A DNA stretch of 64,000 bases from Orientallactaga sibirica (Eukaryota; Chordata; Mammalia; Rodentia; Dipodidae): positions 24,359,001-24,423,000 of the forward strand of contig JAEOAD010000029.1 of NCBI GenBank assembly GCA_036365145.1, given 5' to 3'. Below are positions 44,943 through 55,587 of the stretch, in pieces; positions within the stretch are counted from its first letter, which is position 1, and every line of letters begins with the position of its first letter. The translations under genes and the position numbers were made by a program. Under the pieces are notes generated by a model that was not told the DNA's origin, made no database searches, and saw only the letters and a program-made list of their open reading frames with translations.

Positions 44943-45099
44943 CACTCTCTCTGCCTCCTTGGTCCTTTAAGAGGGGACCAACTTCTTCTGCCACTATGGA
45001 ATTGCTCCTGGATCTGTAAGCTTCAAAATAAGCATCTCTTGATCCATATCTGTGCCTGATCTGAAGGTTCATCTCAGTGACCTGTAGCAGTCTACTACA
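44694..45099 (+). repeat. 3' LTR of the interrupted MaLR element
   Basis: TGTGGTAGTTTGAATAA ... GTCTACTACA. It carries a (CT)n expansion at 44,896-44,940 that the 5' LTR has only in short form. The two LTRs differ at roughly one base in ten by eye. Confidence 0.93.
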
Positions 45100-45289
45100 C
45101 ACACACAGTATATCTTCAGTGGTCTTGTTATTTTAATCATGAATGGAAACAAAACTTGCCTTTGATGAGCTGTCAAAGCATGGAAACAAAGAGCTGGATA
45201 AATTGTGAATTGGACATTCTGCAGGTAAAGTTCAAAACTTTTCTATAGTGTTGATAATCCTGCAGAGGGATCTGATAGAGACCCCAGGT

Positions 45290-45660
45290 TTTTTTGTTTG
45301 TTTGTTTGTTTGTTTTTTTTTTTTTTTTTTTTTAAGGGTGACTTCATTCCCAGTGATCAACTCATGCTTGATCTCTTCTTTCAAAGAAGACATGTCACAA
45401 ATATTGAGAATGACTTCAGATGCAAAGGATGCCCTTAGATCTTTCATCTCCCTCATTCAGCCTATCTGCATTGTAAATATCCTTCATTAAAATACCTAAT
45501 TCACAGAGAACCTGTCTATATGTAAGATACAGCTCTCTTTGAGAAAATGGATAAAAGGCCCATAGACAACTGGAACAGCAGAGGTCAGGGAGGTGTTCTT
45601 TAAATTGCATGTCATAATGAATTTTGAAGAACACTATGGGTCTTAAGCTACATAGACAAT
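45290..45660 (-). pseudogene. Possible retrocopy with A tail, origin unknown
   Basis: On the reverse strand the segment ends in a run of about 22 A (T run at 45,313-45,335) followed by CAAA units. Two overlapping frames (45,416-45,634 and 45,232-45,456) cover it with amphipathic, lysine/glutamate-containing sequence such as SLKEEIKHELIT. I recognise no protein family. No AATAAA precedes the A run and no target duplication is clear, so a SINE remnant or chance is as likely. Confidence 0.25.
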
Positions 45661-46329
45661 GACAACATATAATCTATGCCTTAAAGTTTATGGCTTATTT
45701 TAAGCATCTAGAAATATGGCATAAGAAAAACATGAAGCATAGAAGGAGGAAAATGGAAAACTATTTGGATGAGCTGGAAGGAAACAGGGAAAATTTATTG
45801 AGTTACCTAAGTAATATACCACCTCATTTTTAAAAACAATGCTCACCAATAAATCCTAGAATGTACAGAGACAATATTATCTAAGGGCACCATTGAGCTT
45901 TGAGTCATTTATATCTACTCCATCCCTTCATCCAGAGAAAGTGTTAATACAGATATGATGGTGTTAAAAATTAAGAAAATAAAAATTATTACACTGAAAA
46001 TTTTGTCTGCAGTAACGCAGAAAATAAATCTTAGAGTAATAATGATTTAATTTTTAAATGTTTTATTTTTAATTTATACCCTAAATACCACCCACAGCCT
46101 CTCAAACACAGGCCAGTGTTTTTAGTTGAATGCTTAGAAAGAAAGTTTGAACACTAAGACTTTTCTTCATTTCATTCACTTGTTTCAACATGCACTAAAG
46201 TTCTTATGTTGTAACAGTGTCCTCAGGGTTCAGGGAAATACTTGAACCCTAAACCCTAAGTTTGTGCTTAATTTTAATCAAATAATTGAATAAAATAAGG
46301 CAGAAAAGGATAATTATTAGATTTTAATA
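45661..46329. other. AT-rich interval, nothing recognised
   Basis: No repeat boundary or coding signal. Confidence 0.4.
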
Positions 46330-46925
46330 TATATTGAGGGAAGTACAGTGCCAAGGAAAGGTACCCCTGTGGCTAGAGATCCCAAGTGGAGGGCCTGGAA
46401 AAAAAAAAAACAATAAAAGAAAGTTTAAAGAGCTCCTGCCACGTAGGGAGCTGAAAGAGGTGGGTAAAGCACCAAAGTGGTGAATAAGGGTTATTTCAGC
46501 CTGGTTGGGCCTGTGCCAAGCCAAGAGGAAACTCATAAACAGCTAGAAGTTCCAAAGTGGTCAGTCAGCTCAGAGAGCATGCCCTGTCCTCACAAGTGTT
46601 TTTATAACCTTATGGTGGAGGGACCTGCCTTCTGGCTCAGGTAAACCAGAAGGACAGCTGATTGGTTAGGGATAGAGGCTGCCTCAAGAAGAAGCTAGCT
46701 AAGTTCTTGGGTCTAAGCTTGATCAACCACAGTGTCAGGATTAGATTTAAATCCTAGGAAAGACCTCCCTCCCAAGAGGAGCCCAGTTTGTCCATGGAAA
46801 ACAAAGTCCAAGGAACTAGGCAAGAGACAAGAGATCAGATCATCTTAGATTTCTAGCAAGTGCAAACTTTCCTGCCTTTTTACTTTTAGGAGATTTGTCA
46901 CCCTAGCTATCTATTCCCTTTCAAT
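46330..46925 (-). mobile_element. Unrecognised LTR-like segment, copy 2
   Basis: The reverse strand shares with 6,290-6,800 GGGAGGTCTTTCCTAGGATT, GTGGTTGATCAAG, the TATA-like AAGGTTATAAAAAC (given strand near 46,603-46,616), GTGGCAGGAGCTCTTTAAAC and a T-rich end. A CCAATCAGCTG box upstream of the TATA-like string is the arrangement of an LTR promoter. No target duplication identified. Confidence 0.55.
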
Positions 46926-47260
46926 ATTCCACTTCCTAAAATGAGAGGAATAAATAAAATACTGAGCACTAATGTTCACACCTATTTTTATTGAACTTAC
47001 CGTATTGAACTTACCATTGGGAAAGAGGCAGAATTTCCCCAGAACTTTAATTTACTTGTTTAAAATAAAGTGGTAATTACTATAATTCTATAAAATATGT
47101 TGCTATAAGAATGAACGATACATAGAGCTTTCTTCTTCCCTTTCAAACTTAGTTTGGTTACTTAAGAGTCTCTTGTAGTTTTATATGATTTTAAAGTTTC
47201 TTTTTCTCTATTTTTGTAAAAAAAAAATCCTGTTGGAACATTCCATGAATTGGATTTCGT
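46926..47260. other. AT-rich interval, nothing recognised
   Basis: Contains a 12-base direct repeat TATTGAACTTAC at about 46,990 and 47,004, otherwise nothing. Confidence 0.4.
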
Positions 47261-49021
47261 TGTGTTAGAATTATTTTCATATTGCTGTAACAAACATCCA
47301 ACCAAAAGGAGCTTATGGGAGGAAAAGATTTATGTCAAGCTTACAGAATCCAGGGGAAGTATCATCATGGTGGAAGAACCTTCATAAATTCATAGTAGAG
47401 AGAAACAACTACAGTAAGCACCAACAGCCAGAGCTCAAACTACTTTCTGTACAGCTGGAAGAACTGGACTAAAAATCCACCCCGCCCCCAGCAGGGCTTC
47501 TGGAGACTCACGTTGCAAACTCAGTATTGATCAATAATGCCTCAGGCTATCAGAGACGCATTCACATTGAAACCACCACATTCTTCTCCGAGTCACTATG
47601 GACTCTTGATATATTACAATGAAAACTGCATTCAGTCCACCTTCAAAGGTCCACATTGTCTTTACCAACTTTAACATTGTTTAAAGTCCAAAGTCTGAAA
47701 TTTAAGATCTTCCTAAGAGTGAGTTCTGTAAAATAAAAACAAATTATATACTTCCAACACATAATGGTACAGAGCAAACAATTCCATTGCAAGAAGACAT
47801 AATAAACAGAGACCGAACAACTGCAGAATCATTGACCAATAGGCAAACACCAAACATCTGTAGTTCAAGTCCATAATCAAACGTTAAAGTCTCTAGATTT
47901 TCAATTTTGCCCTTCCAGCTGGGCTGAGCAGCCCAAGGGTTTCAATATTTTGTCATTTTGCTCAAGAGTCATTTCCAAAAACAAAACAAAACAAAGCAAG
48001 AACATGTTGTGCATCTAATGATCCTTTCTTTTCAGCATGTGTAATAATACTGAATAGTACCAGGTGGGCTACCAAATGTATTAATTGAAGAATAGCATGT
48101 TTCTTTCAAGCCTCTTCCTTGGAAAGAACTTGTATTCATATTATCTTGAGCTCTCCATGGTTCATCCTCCAGGCATCATTTCCACTGTTTCAATGCAAAA
48201 CAATCAGCCCATCCTTGATGGTGATAATCTTCTTAACAATTACAGTTTCAATAACAGAAACTCAGTCTCTGTGCCTGTAACTGCAAACTTAATTAACTTT
48301 TTCCTGGTATAAACCATACCTCTTTCATATCTATCTGTTTTATACATTCTGACAAACACACCAATCCATTACTTTTAAATTCAACCTTGATCAAACTCTC
48401 TGGTCATGGGCAGAGGCGTGTACCCATCCTTTCTGCTAATAATCTAGTCTCAGTTCTTTCCCTTTAAAAGTTAATAAGCCAAGCTTTTATAATCCAAAAT
48501 TTTCTCTGCATTTAGCATTTTCAAATTCTTACCCCATTAGCCCATACAGCTCTGTTTATAGCACTGAAGACTTCTCTAGTCCAAAGTAAAAAGTCTCCCA
48601 TATTCCTCCTGCAAATAAATTCCAAAAGACCAAAACCCGTATGGTCAGATTTACTATAACAATGGCCACATTTCTCTGTTACCAGTATTCCTGTGCCAGA
48701 AATTTTCATGTTGCTGGAACAAACACACCACCAGAAGTAGCATCATCATAGAAGAAGGGGAGCATCATCATAGAAGAAGAAGCTGGGTCACTTCCATAGA
48801 TCTATAGCAGAGAGAAACAACTGCAGCAAGCAGCAACAGCAAGCACCAGTAGCCTGCAAACACAAATAGCCAGAGCTACACACCTAGTATATGGCTGGAT
48901 AAAGACCTTCTTCCAGTGACACCTCCTTCCAGCAGAGCTGCAGGAGACTCAAATTGCAAGCTCAATCTTAATCAAAAATTCCTCAGGATATTAGGCACAT
49001 ATTCACATTCAAATCACCATA
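47261..49021 (-). mobile_element. ERVL-MaLR-like element, both LTRs present
   Basis: The reverse-strand 5' LTR is 48,692-49,021 and the 3' LTR 47,261-47,580. Both share GCTGTAAC/GCTGGAACAAAC at the given-strand left and TTCACATT-AAA-CACCA at the right. Next to the 5' LTR the reverse strand reads TACTGGTAACAGAGAAATG, a decayed primer site. The 1.1-kb internal region parallels those of the other MaLR elements (GTCCACCTTCAAA, CAGCTGGGCTGAGCAGCCC) and has no coding motif. The 5' LTR contains a short in-place repeat of CATCATCATAGAAGAAG. No clean target duplication is seen, so an edge may be lost. Confidence 0.85.
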
Positions 49022-49564
49022 TATTGAATATATAGGTCACTTTAGATATTAGGATATTTAATATTCATACAAATTAAATTAACCTAATCAATGAGTTTGA
49101 GATACATTTCCATTTCTTTGGTATCTTATTTAAATTATTTTGAGTAGATAGTATTGAGGATGCCAATTCATATGCTAGTCATCTTTCTTTTTTAAAATTT
49201 TAGTATTCTCTTTAAAATTTTCCATAATAGATGAGGCAATTTAAATTCCCACCAACACACTGACTTCCAGACATGAAGTTGCTTTAGCATTCACTGCCTC
49301 ACAGTGGCTGAGGTTATGTACACACATTAGACCCATAAACTCATCCTTCAAATGATGATGAGACAAAAAAATGACATCAACAAAGAAATGGTACTAGTAG
49401 GAAAGAAGAAACCATCCAATCAAAAGATGATGGGAGAAGGGGAAAATGAAACTAATGAGAGAGGACTATGAACAAAATACCTTATGGATATGTATGATTA
49501 CCTTTGTACTGCATTCAGTCCAGTATATGATTTCTTTTGTCTCTGACAAAAAAATAAATCTAAT
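49022..49564. other. Unassigned; possible LINE-1 3' end at 49,320-49,560
   Basis: The second half is purine-rich (GATGATGGGAGAAGGGGAAAATG) and ends in CTGACAAAAAAATAAATC, like a LINE-1 3' end, but it matches none of the three better copies here. Confidence 0.3.
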
Positions 49565-49674
49565 TTAGGTGGGGTGAAACTCCATTGTACTTGTATTTTC
49601 CTGATTAGCAGTAAAATACATGTTGGTGACATGTATGTCTTTTTTGATGTGTCTATTTAAGTCATTTAGATGAT

Positions 49675-49864
49675 GATGATGATGATTATGATTATTTGAG
49701 AGAGAGAAAACTCCAGATGCATGAGCCCCTTGTGGGCAAGTGAGGCATTGCACCCTTGTGTCACCTTTTTGCATCTGGCTAAACATGGGACCTGGAGAAT
49801 CAAACCCCACATTCTTAGGCTTCACAGGTGGGTTCTTTAACTGCTAAGCCATCTCTCCAGCCCC
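49675..49864 (-). mobile_element. tRNA-derived SINE, long-body variant
   Basis: Reversed head TAAGCCATCTCTCCAGCCCC at the right, B box region GAGAATCAAACCCC, then CATCTGGC. An extra stretch follows with GCCCCTTGTGGGCAAGTGAG and CATTGCACCC, then CCAGATGCATGAG. The extra stretch is shared only with the copy at 61,638-61,908. Confidence 0.9.
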
Positions 49865-49980
49865 ATTTAGATTTTTAATTTTTATTTATTACTATTGAAT
49901 ACTTTGAGTTCCTTATATATTCTAGAATTAATCATTTTTTTCACATGATATATATGAAAAATACAATTTTGCAAATCTCT

Positions 49981-50130
49981 GGGGCCTGGGAGATGGTTCA
50001 GTGATTAAATTCACTTGTGTTTAAAGCCTATCAGTCTCGGTTCAATTCCCCAGTACTCAAGTAAACCAGAAGCATGAAGTACAAGAGGTCCTAATATACC
50101 ATGTTTATCTCATCAAAAATAAATGAATAA
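49981..50130 (+). mobile_element. Diverged tRNA-derived SINE
   Basis: Head GGCCTGGGAGATGGTTCAGTG, B box GGTTCAATTCCCC, a poorly matching body (CCAGAAGCATGAAGTAC) and tail AAAAATAAATGAATAAAAAT. Confidence 0.75.
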
Positions 50131-50439
50131 AAATATTTTGTAAATTCAGTTCTCCCAATCTTAAGAGGATTTTCCTGATATAACAAAAATAACACAAAAT
50201 TTAGTTTTTCTCTCTCTCTCTCTCTCTTCTTTCTCTTTATTCAGGAACCTGAACAATCTTCTGAAAATAAATGAATAAAAATATTTAAAATTTTGTAAAT
50301 CTCATGGTTCTCCCAATCTTAACTGAATGGATTTTCTTGTATGAAACTATATGGAGACTACAAAAATAACACAAAATAATGCCAAATATACGGAAGGCGG
50401 AAGCCAGCCATCTTTATTTTGCACCTGCAGCAGCTCTTA

Positions 50440-50645
50440 CAGTTTTATTTTTTTTTTTTTTTTTTTTTTTTTTTCCATTTTGACTTGTGTGAGCTAGATT
50501 GCTGTCCTTTATGGCCATATGAGATAAATAATCTAGCAGGAGGATATGTTTTATTTTGTGGTACAATTTTGGAAAGTTTTGTTCATGGTCTCTTGAGCCT
50601 ATGATATAGCAGAACACCAGAATGGGGAGTTTATGATGGAGGAAA
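50440..50645 (-). mobile_element. Possible decayed LTR or retrocopy next to T run
   Basis: A T run (50,447-50,474) is followed by DNA whose reverse strand contains AAACTTTCCAAAATTGTACC and a CACAAAATAAAAC signal-like string. The order recalls ERVL LTR 3' parts, weakly. Confidence 0.3.
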
Positions 50646-50781
50646 TCTATTCACCTCAAGCCATCTTGTTAAAAAAAAAAAAGAGGGAGAGAAAGAGACT
50701 AAGATTCCAATAAATCACCCAATATCTTCTCCCTCACACCTTTCAATGCACCCCAAATTGGCAACCAACCCTTTATAATAT

Positions 50782-50819
50782 GTACTTTAAAAAAAAATAT
50801 TTGAGAGTGATAGACAGGC

Positions 50820-50871
<52 letters not shown>

Positions 50872-51023
50872 GGCGCACCAGGACTCCAGCCACTGAAAAC
50901 GAACTCCAGATGCATGTGTCACCTTGTGCATGCATCTGGCTTACATGGGCACTGGGGAATCAAACCTGGGTCCTTTGGCTTCACAGGCAAACACCTTAAC
51001 CACTAAGCCATCTTTCCAGCCCC
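50782..51023 (-). mobile_element. tRNA-derived SINE (DIP/B2-like), full length
   Basis: Tail with a pure GA microsatellite (50,829-50,868), CCAGATGCATGTGTCACC, GCATGCATCTGGC, reversed B box GGGGAATCAAACCTGG and head TAAGCCATCTTTCCAGCCCC. Target duplication TATAATAT at 50,774-50,781 and 51,024-51,031. Confidence 0.95.
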
Positions 51024-51068
51024 TATAATATAAACTTTTGAACATTTAACATCTAATCAATAATATGG

Positions 51069-51400
51069 TGTAGTAGTTTGAATGTTGAGTTTCTCCCACA
51101 GCCTCATGTATCTGTGGTTAAACCTTATGCTTAGTTTCCCACTGGTGGAGTGGAAGAAATGTGTCACTGGAAACAGACCTTGAGGTTTACTAGTTCACTC
51201 CTTCTATGTATTGAAAAGTAACTGGACTTGCTTCCTCCTTTCTTAAATGACAATATGTGACATCTCACCTGTCCATGTTAGGCTTCCTTCACCACAATAA
51301 AACTTCTGCTTGAAATTTTAAGCCAGAAATATACCCTCTCTTCCCATTATGTGCTGTTGTTCAGGTATTTAGTTTTAGTATGGAGAAGCTAGCTGCTACA
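51069..51400 (+). mobile_element. Solo LTR, ERVL-MaLR-like (other subfamily)
   Basis: TGTAGTAGTTTGAATGTTG ... GCTAGCTGCTACA, with CCACAATAAAACTTCTGC as polyadenylation signal. Flanks TATGG (51,064-51,068) and CATGG (51,401-51,405) fit a 5-bp duplication with one change. The body differs from the 5,276 solo LTR, so it is a distinct subfamily. Confidence 0.85.
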
Positions 51401-52372
51401 CATGGTCCACTTCACTTTTCTAGCCATAGGATATGATCCAGTTCAGGAAACCTATATCTCCACTTATTTAGGCCACAACATGTTTTTCCAAATCTATGAT
51501 GCACATTGATTTGTTTCCTTTTGCTTCTGATAAACTTCAGTATGTTTGCATCTATTGATGAACTATTGATTTTAATAAAACCAACTAAAATATTGATATA
51601 TCAATCTATATCTATCTATGTATATTCAATCTATGTCTTAATAACATCTACAAATATTTGTCAATCTGTCTACATACCTACATACCTACATATATTATAC
51701 TAAATATATTATCAGGTTAAAAGTATCCCCACTAGTCTCTAAGTAGTGTGTCATTTCTTTTTAAAACATAATTCTTTCTATACAGCACACATTTACATTA
51801 AATAACTGATAATTGTTGAAGTCAGTATCTTATAATTTGAATATTACAAATCCTGCTAAGCTTTTCTTCTTAATGCTTTGGGACATTGTTGATTTTATTC
51901 ACTGATGCTCTAAGTAAAACATTTTTTTCAGAAAATTCAGTTCATTTCACTTAATATTTTTACCATTTCCTAGAACCAGTCATGTCTGTAGATTCATGAT
52001 GTTAAGCAACAACACCAACTAAGTTACAATCTACTTATAAAGTATTTCATTATTACTTCTCCTCAAATGGAGGTAGTGTGATTTTGAGATAATGTTAGTG
52101 AAGCATACTACGTCTGGATCCTACTATATGAACATTCTAGTATCTTGACAAATCCACCTCCCTCCTAATAATATTTTCCAATCATAGGAAGTTATGTAAC
52201 CAGCTCAGTTTTTACTTAGCACTTTGTGGTCAAGACAATGTCCTTCATTCAACTTAGATAATGATCTTTGTCTAATGACAACATAATGATAATTGATTTA
52301 CTTTTAGGTAAGGTTTTGGAAAAATCTCAGGCCAAAGTGCCATGTAAAATATAAATCTATTAAGCAATTTAA

Positions 52373-52407
<35 letters not shown>

Positions 52408-53451
52408 AAATATTTTTGGAAATATGCAAGGAGAAGAGTTTAGAAACTGCTATATTATCTAATTTCCAATTCCAGTTACCTTGTTATTTAAAGGATATCT
52501 ACTTAATGATATGATAATGTGTGACTTAAATTGCCTATACTGGAATTAGCAAAATAGATATTATGTTGAGAGATGTACCTTTTCTATATAATAAAAATAT
52601 AAAATTATATTATTATATCCAATTATTATTCTTTACATAAACATTTAAGCATATATTTAAGCAGATTATGTGATACAACTTTTGCTTCTTCTACTGTGTA
52701 GCTGGATTCAAAAGTGCAAACAATAGATATTGTGATAAAACCTCTGAGAAAAGAGATACAATGTTTTTAATCTCAAATGATACTAGTTATTCAAATGCAA
52801 TTTGAAATTGAATCAGGTTACATTTTATAACATTAACTCTCTTATCTCATGTTTAAATTTCTATATATGCACAGATACAAGTATTTAATTTTTTACCACA
52901 AAATAAAATTTATTTTGGCTAGATGTTGCTATGCCACAGTTGCAACTGTCCTATTATTATAACAAATACAAAACCAGAAAGCAATTACACAAACTTTAAT
53001 TACATTAACTAAAATATTACACAGTCTAAATAACTAGAGTAAAACAAATAAGAAAATGGATTTCTGTCATGTGGACCATTAGATCAAAAAGTAAATATTT
53101 ATGGCTCTGCCCTATTTTTAACAAACAATAATAAATTATATGGAAGAAACATTTATATAAATTAAAATACATGTTATATCTGTATTCAATTATGATTTGT
53201 TTTGTTGTAATGAGTTCCCTGTGAATATACATAAACCTACATTTCGCATTATGGTTTAATTACATACTCATTAGAAGGAGAAAATTGCTAATGAAATCAG
53301 CTTTGAACATAGCAGAATCATATGCAAATTCATCCAGATGATGTTATATTTTTAAATGTGATACACATAAGTTTTAAGATTTTACTTATATTTGTGTATA
53401 CATAATATATAAAGCATATATACATAATTGTAGTGTGTATCCATGTATATG

Positions 53452-53509
<58 letters not shown>

Positions 53510-54061
53510 TAGCATTAATTATGTATATAAATGTATATCAAATATTCTAACTTTAGAATTTATTTGGTAAAGTTCAAATATTGGTTCTGTTTTATTTGTT
53601 TATAGTTCAAATGTGGTTCTGTTCTAAGTATAAACTTAAATGTGAAATTTCATTCTCTATGTTATTTACAAGCGAAAGGTTTTTCTGATACTAAACTTCC
53701 ACTTTCTCTCAAAGTTCTCTTCTTTACTATAGCATTTGAATTTTCTAAATTCTGCCTGCCTTAGGTTCAAGTAATGAATTTTAATAATAAATTGCAGATG
53801 TTTTACCATATTGAAGGTAATGGCTTTTTTTCATCTCAGTGTATTTTCGAGTGGAATGTTTTTAAATAAATATGTGAGTTGATGTGTATTTGTGGATGTG
53901 GGCCATATTATTTTTAGAAAATGCAGTGATTTTCAGAAACTTTAGAAATGTAGTAACTAACATCTCTTAATTAAATGTAATTCAGCTATTACTGTAATGG
54001 ATGGTTATATTAAAGAAATTTTATCAAGACAAGATTATCTTGCCTTTAAAGATGTCATGTT
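51401..54061. other. Long AT-rich interval with (AAAT)n and (TA)n
   Basis: About 2.7 kb with no transposon signature I can assign. Simple repeats are (AAAT)n at 52,370-52,408 and (TA)n at 53,457-53,502. TATC-rich patches near 51,595-51,700 create spurious frames. Confidence 0.5.
53457..53502 (+). repeat. (TA)n microsatellite
   Basis: Pure TA dinucleotides over about 45 bases, flanked by TGTATGTATA-type sequence. Confidence 0.95.
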
Positions 54062-54152
54062 CTATGTAGTCTCAGGGTAGCCTTGATGTCATGGTGATAT
54101 ACCTCTGCCTCCCAAGTGCTGGGTTTAAAGGTGTGCACCACCACACCATTTT
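54062..54152 (-). mobile_element. B1-type SINE, 3'-truncated fragment
   Basis: TATGTAGTCTCAGGGTAGCC, CTCTGCCTCCCAAGTGCTGG and GGTGTGCACCACCACACC, i.e. the left (5') half of a reversed B1 only. Confidence 0.88.
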
Positions 54153-55491
54153 AGTAGGAAGAAATAAAATCAATATATCAATACAAGCAGTACTAATTGC
54201 AATTGCTTGTCGTATGGTTTCATATAATTGATCAACTCTATGTGGGTGATATATTACTCTTCCATGTCACAAAAATAGAAATTAAATTATTTGTCTCAAA
54301 CATAGAGAAAGTATATCAGTGTTGACATAGACTGGGCTATCAACATTAACTGATGAGGTATAATCAATGATTCAAGTAGGGAACCATAACAGATTAAAAT
54401 GATGAGTGACATTTGGGGTTACTTGAGCTACAGAATTCTGAGGGACAAGCTAAAACAACAGTCCTGCAGGCATAAATTCCTAGGGAAGAAAACATTGTTT
54501 TCTAACAATTGTATAATAATTGTTTTCTAACAATCCTGAGTTGTCTTTTAACTCTAAATTGCTAAAAAAAAAAAAAAATTTAAAGTTTTAATTTAGTTTT
54601 GTTTGGATGTTAAACAGTGCCTGATCCTAAAACTTAAAGTAGAAGAAATTATATTGAGACAACACTATATATTATTGATATGCTTTTGTGTTGTACTCAC
54701 TCATCTTCTTTTTGTGGTGATGAGTTTAATAATTAAGTAACTTTAATTAAGTTAAATTAAGTAACTTAAACATTGGAATGTGGCACTGGGCTTCTATGGA
54801 AAGATTGCTTGAATATAATATTACCATAGTTGATCTGATAAATATGGCAGCTGAATGTCTAATATAGGTAGTGTATGAAGTGTAGATACACTGACAAAGG
54901 GATTATTCCAGACCCCTATGTGATGGCATAAGACAGTAGTTACGTTGATCACAGTGCTCAGACTATCATGCAATTTAAAACATGTGAAGTCCATTTAGTA
55001 CTTCCAAATGATAAATTACTGAAGTTGTGAGAAAATTTTCTCAGAACAGGGTGTGCTATTTTACTTCAATCTCTGATTATTTTATCTTACTTTTTTTGGT
55101 TAAGGTAGCTTCTTGAAAATATATCAAAAATTGAGAAAAAATACTTTGTTTCTTTAAACAAAAAGTGAACACATACATATAAATTAGTTTCTAGGTTTAT
55201 TTCTTGAAAATTTAGTAGCATGAAATATTTAAAATGTACATATTAATACTGGACACAATAATATATAATATATTATTGCCCAGGCTATTTGGAAAGTCTA
55301 TCTAACACTATTGTTAACTGAGTTATACAGGGCTGATTCACCAATTTCCAGTTATACTCTAGCAGATGCAAAAAATATATAATTCTATTCCCTGAAGTAC
55401 ATATGACCCAATATGATGCCATGCTAAACAAATGCAATGATTTCATGTGTCTTTATTTTACTTTGTTTAATCTGCCTATGGTTTTGTGGTG

Positions 55492-55495
<4 letters not shown>
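54153..55495. other. AT-rich interval, nothing recognised
   Basis: No repeat boundary or coding signal. Short direct repeats TAATTGTTTTCTAACAAT at about 54,495-54,535 are local. Confidence 0.4.

Positions 55496-55496
<1 letters not shown>

Positions 55497-55535
<39 letters not shown>
55497..55535 (+). repeat. (TG)n microsatellite
   Basis: About 19 uninterrupted TG units. Confidence 0.97.
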
Positions 55536-55539
<4 letters not shown>

Positions 55540-55587
55540 GTATAGTTGTCCTATATACTCAACTGTTGCAAGTGTGTACATGCCTAT

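Larger units (their letters stand above)
35707..45099 (+). mobile_element. ERVL-MaLR-like element interrupted by a provirus
   Basis: A 5' LTR (35,707-36,028) is followed by a leucine-tRNA-type primer site and internal sequence to 37,069. The 7.2-kb provirus interrupts there. Internal sequence then resumes at 44,262 and ends at the 3' LTR (44,694-45,099). The two halves join in the right order when compared with the uninterrupted relative on the reverse strand at 16,172-17,375. Flanks CACAA (35,702-35,706) and CACAC (45,100-45,104) are a plausible 5-bp target duplication with one change. Without the provirus and the SINE at 36,442-36,618 the internal region is about 1.3 kb, with no coding capacity. 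Confidence 0.93.
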
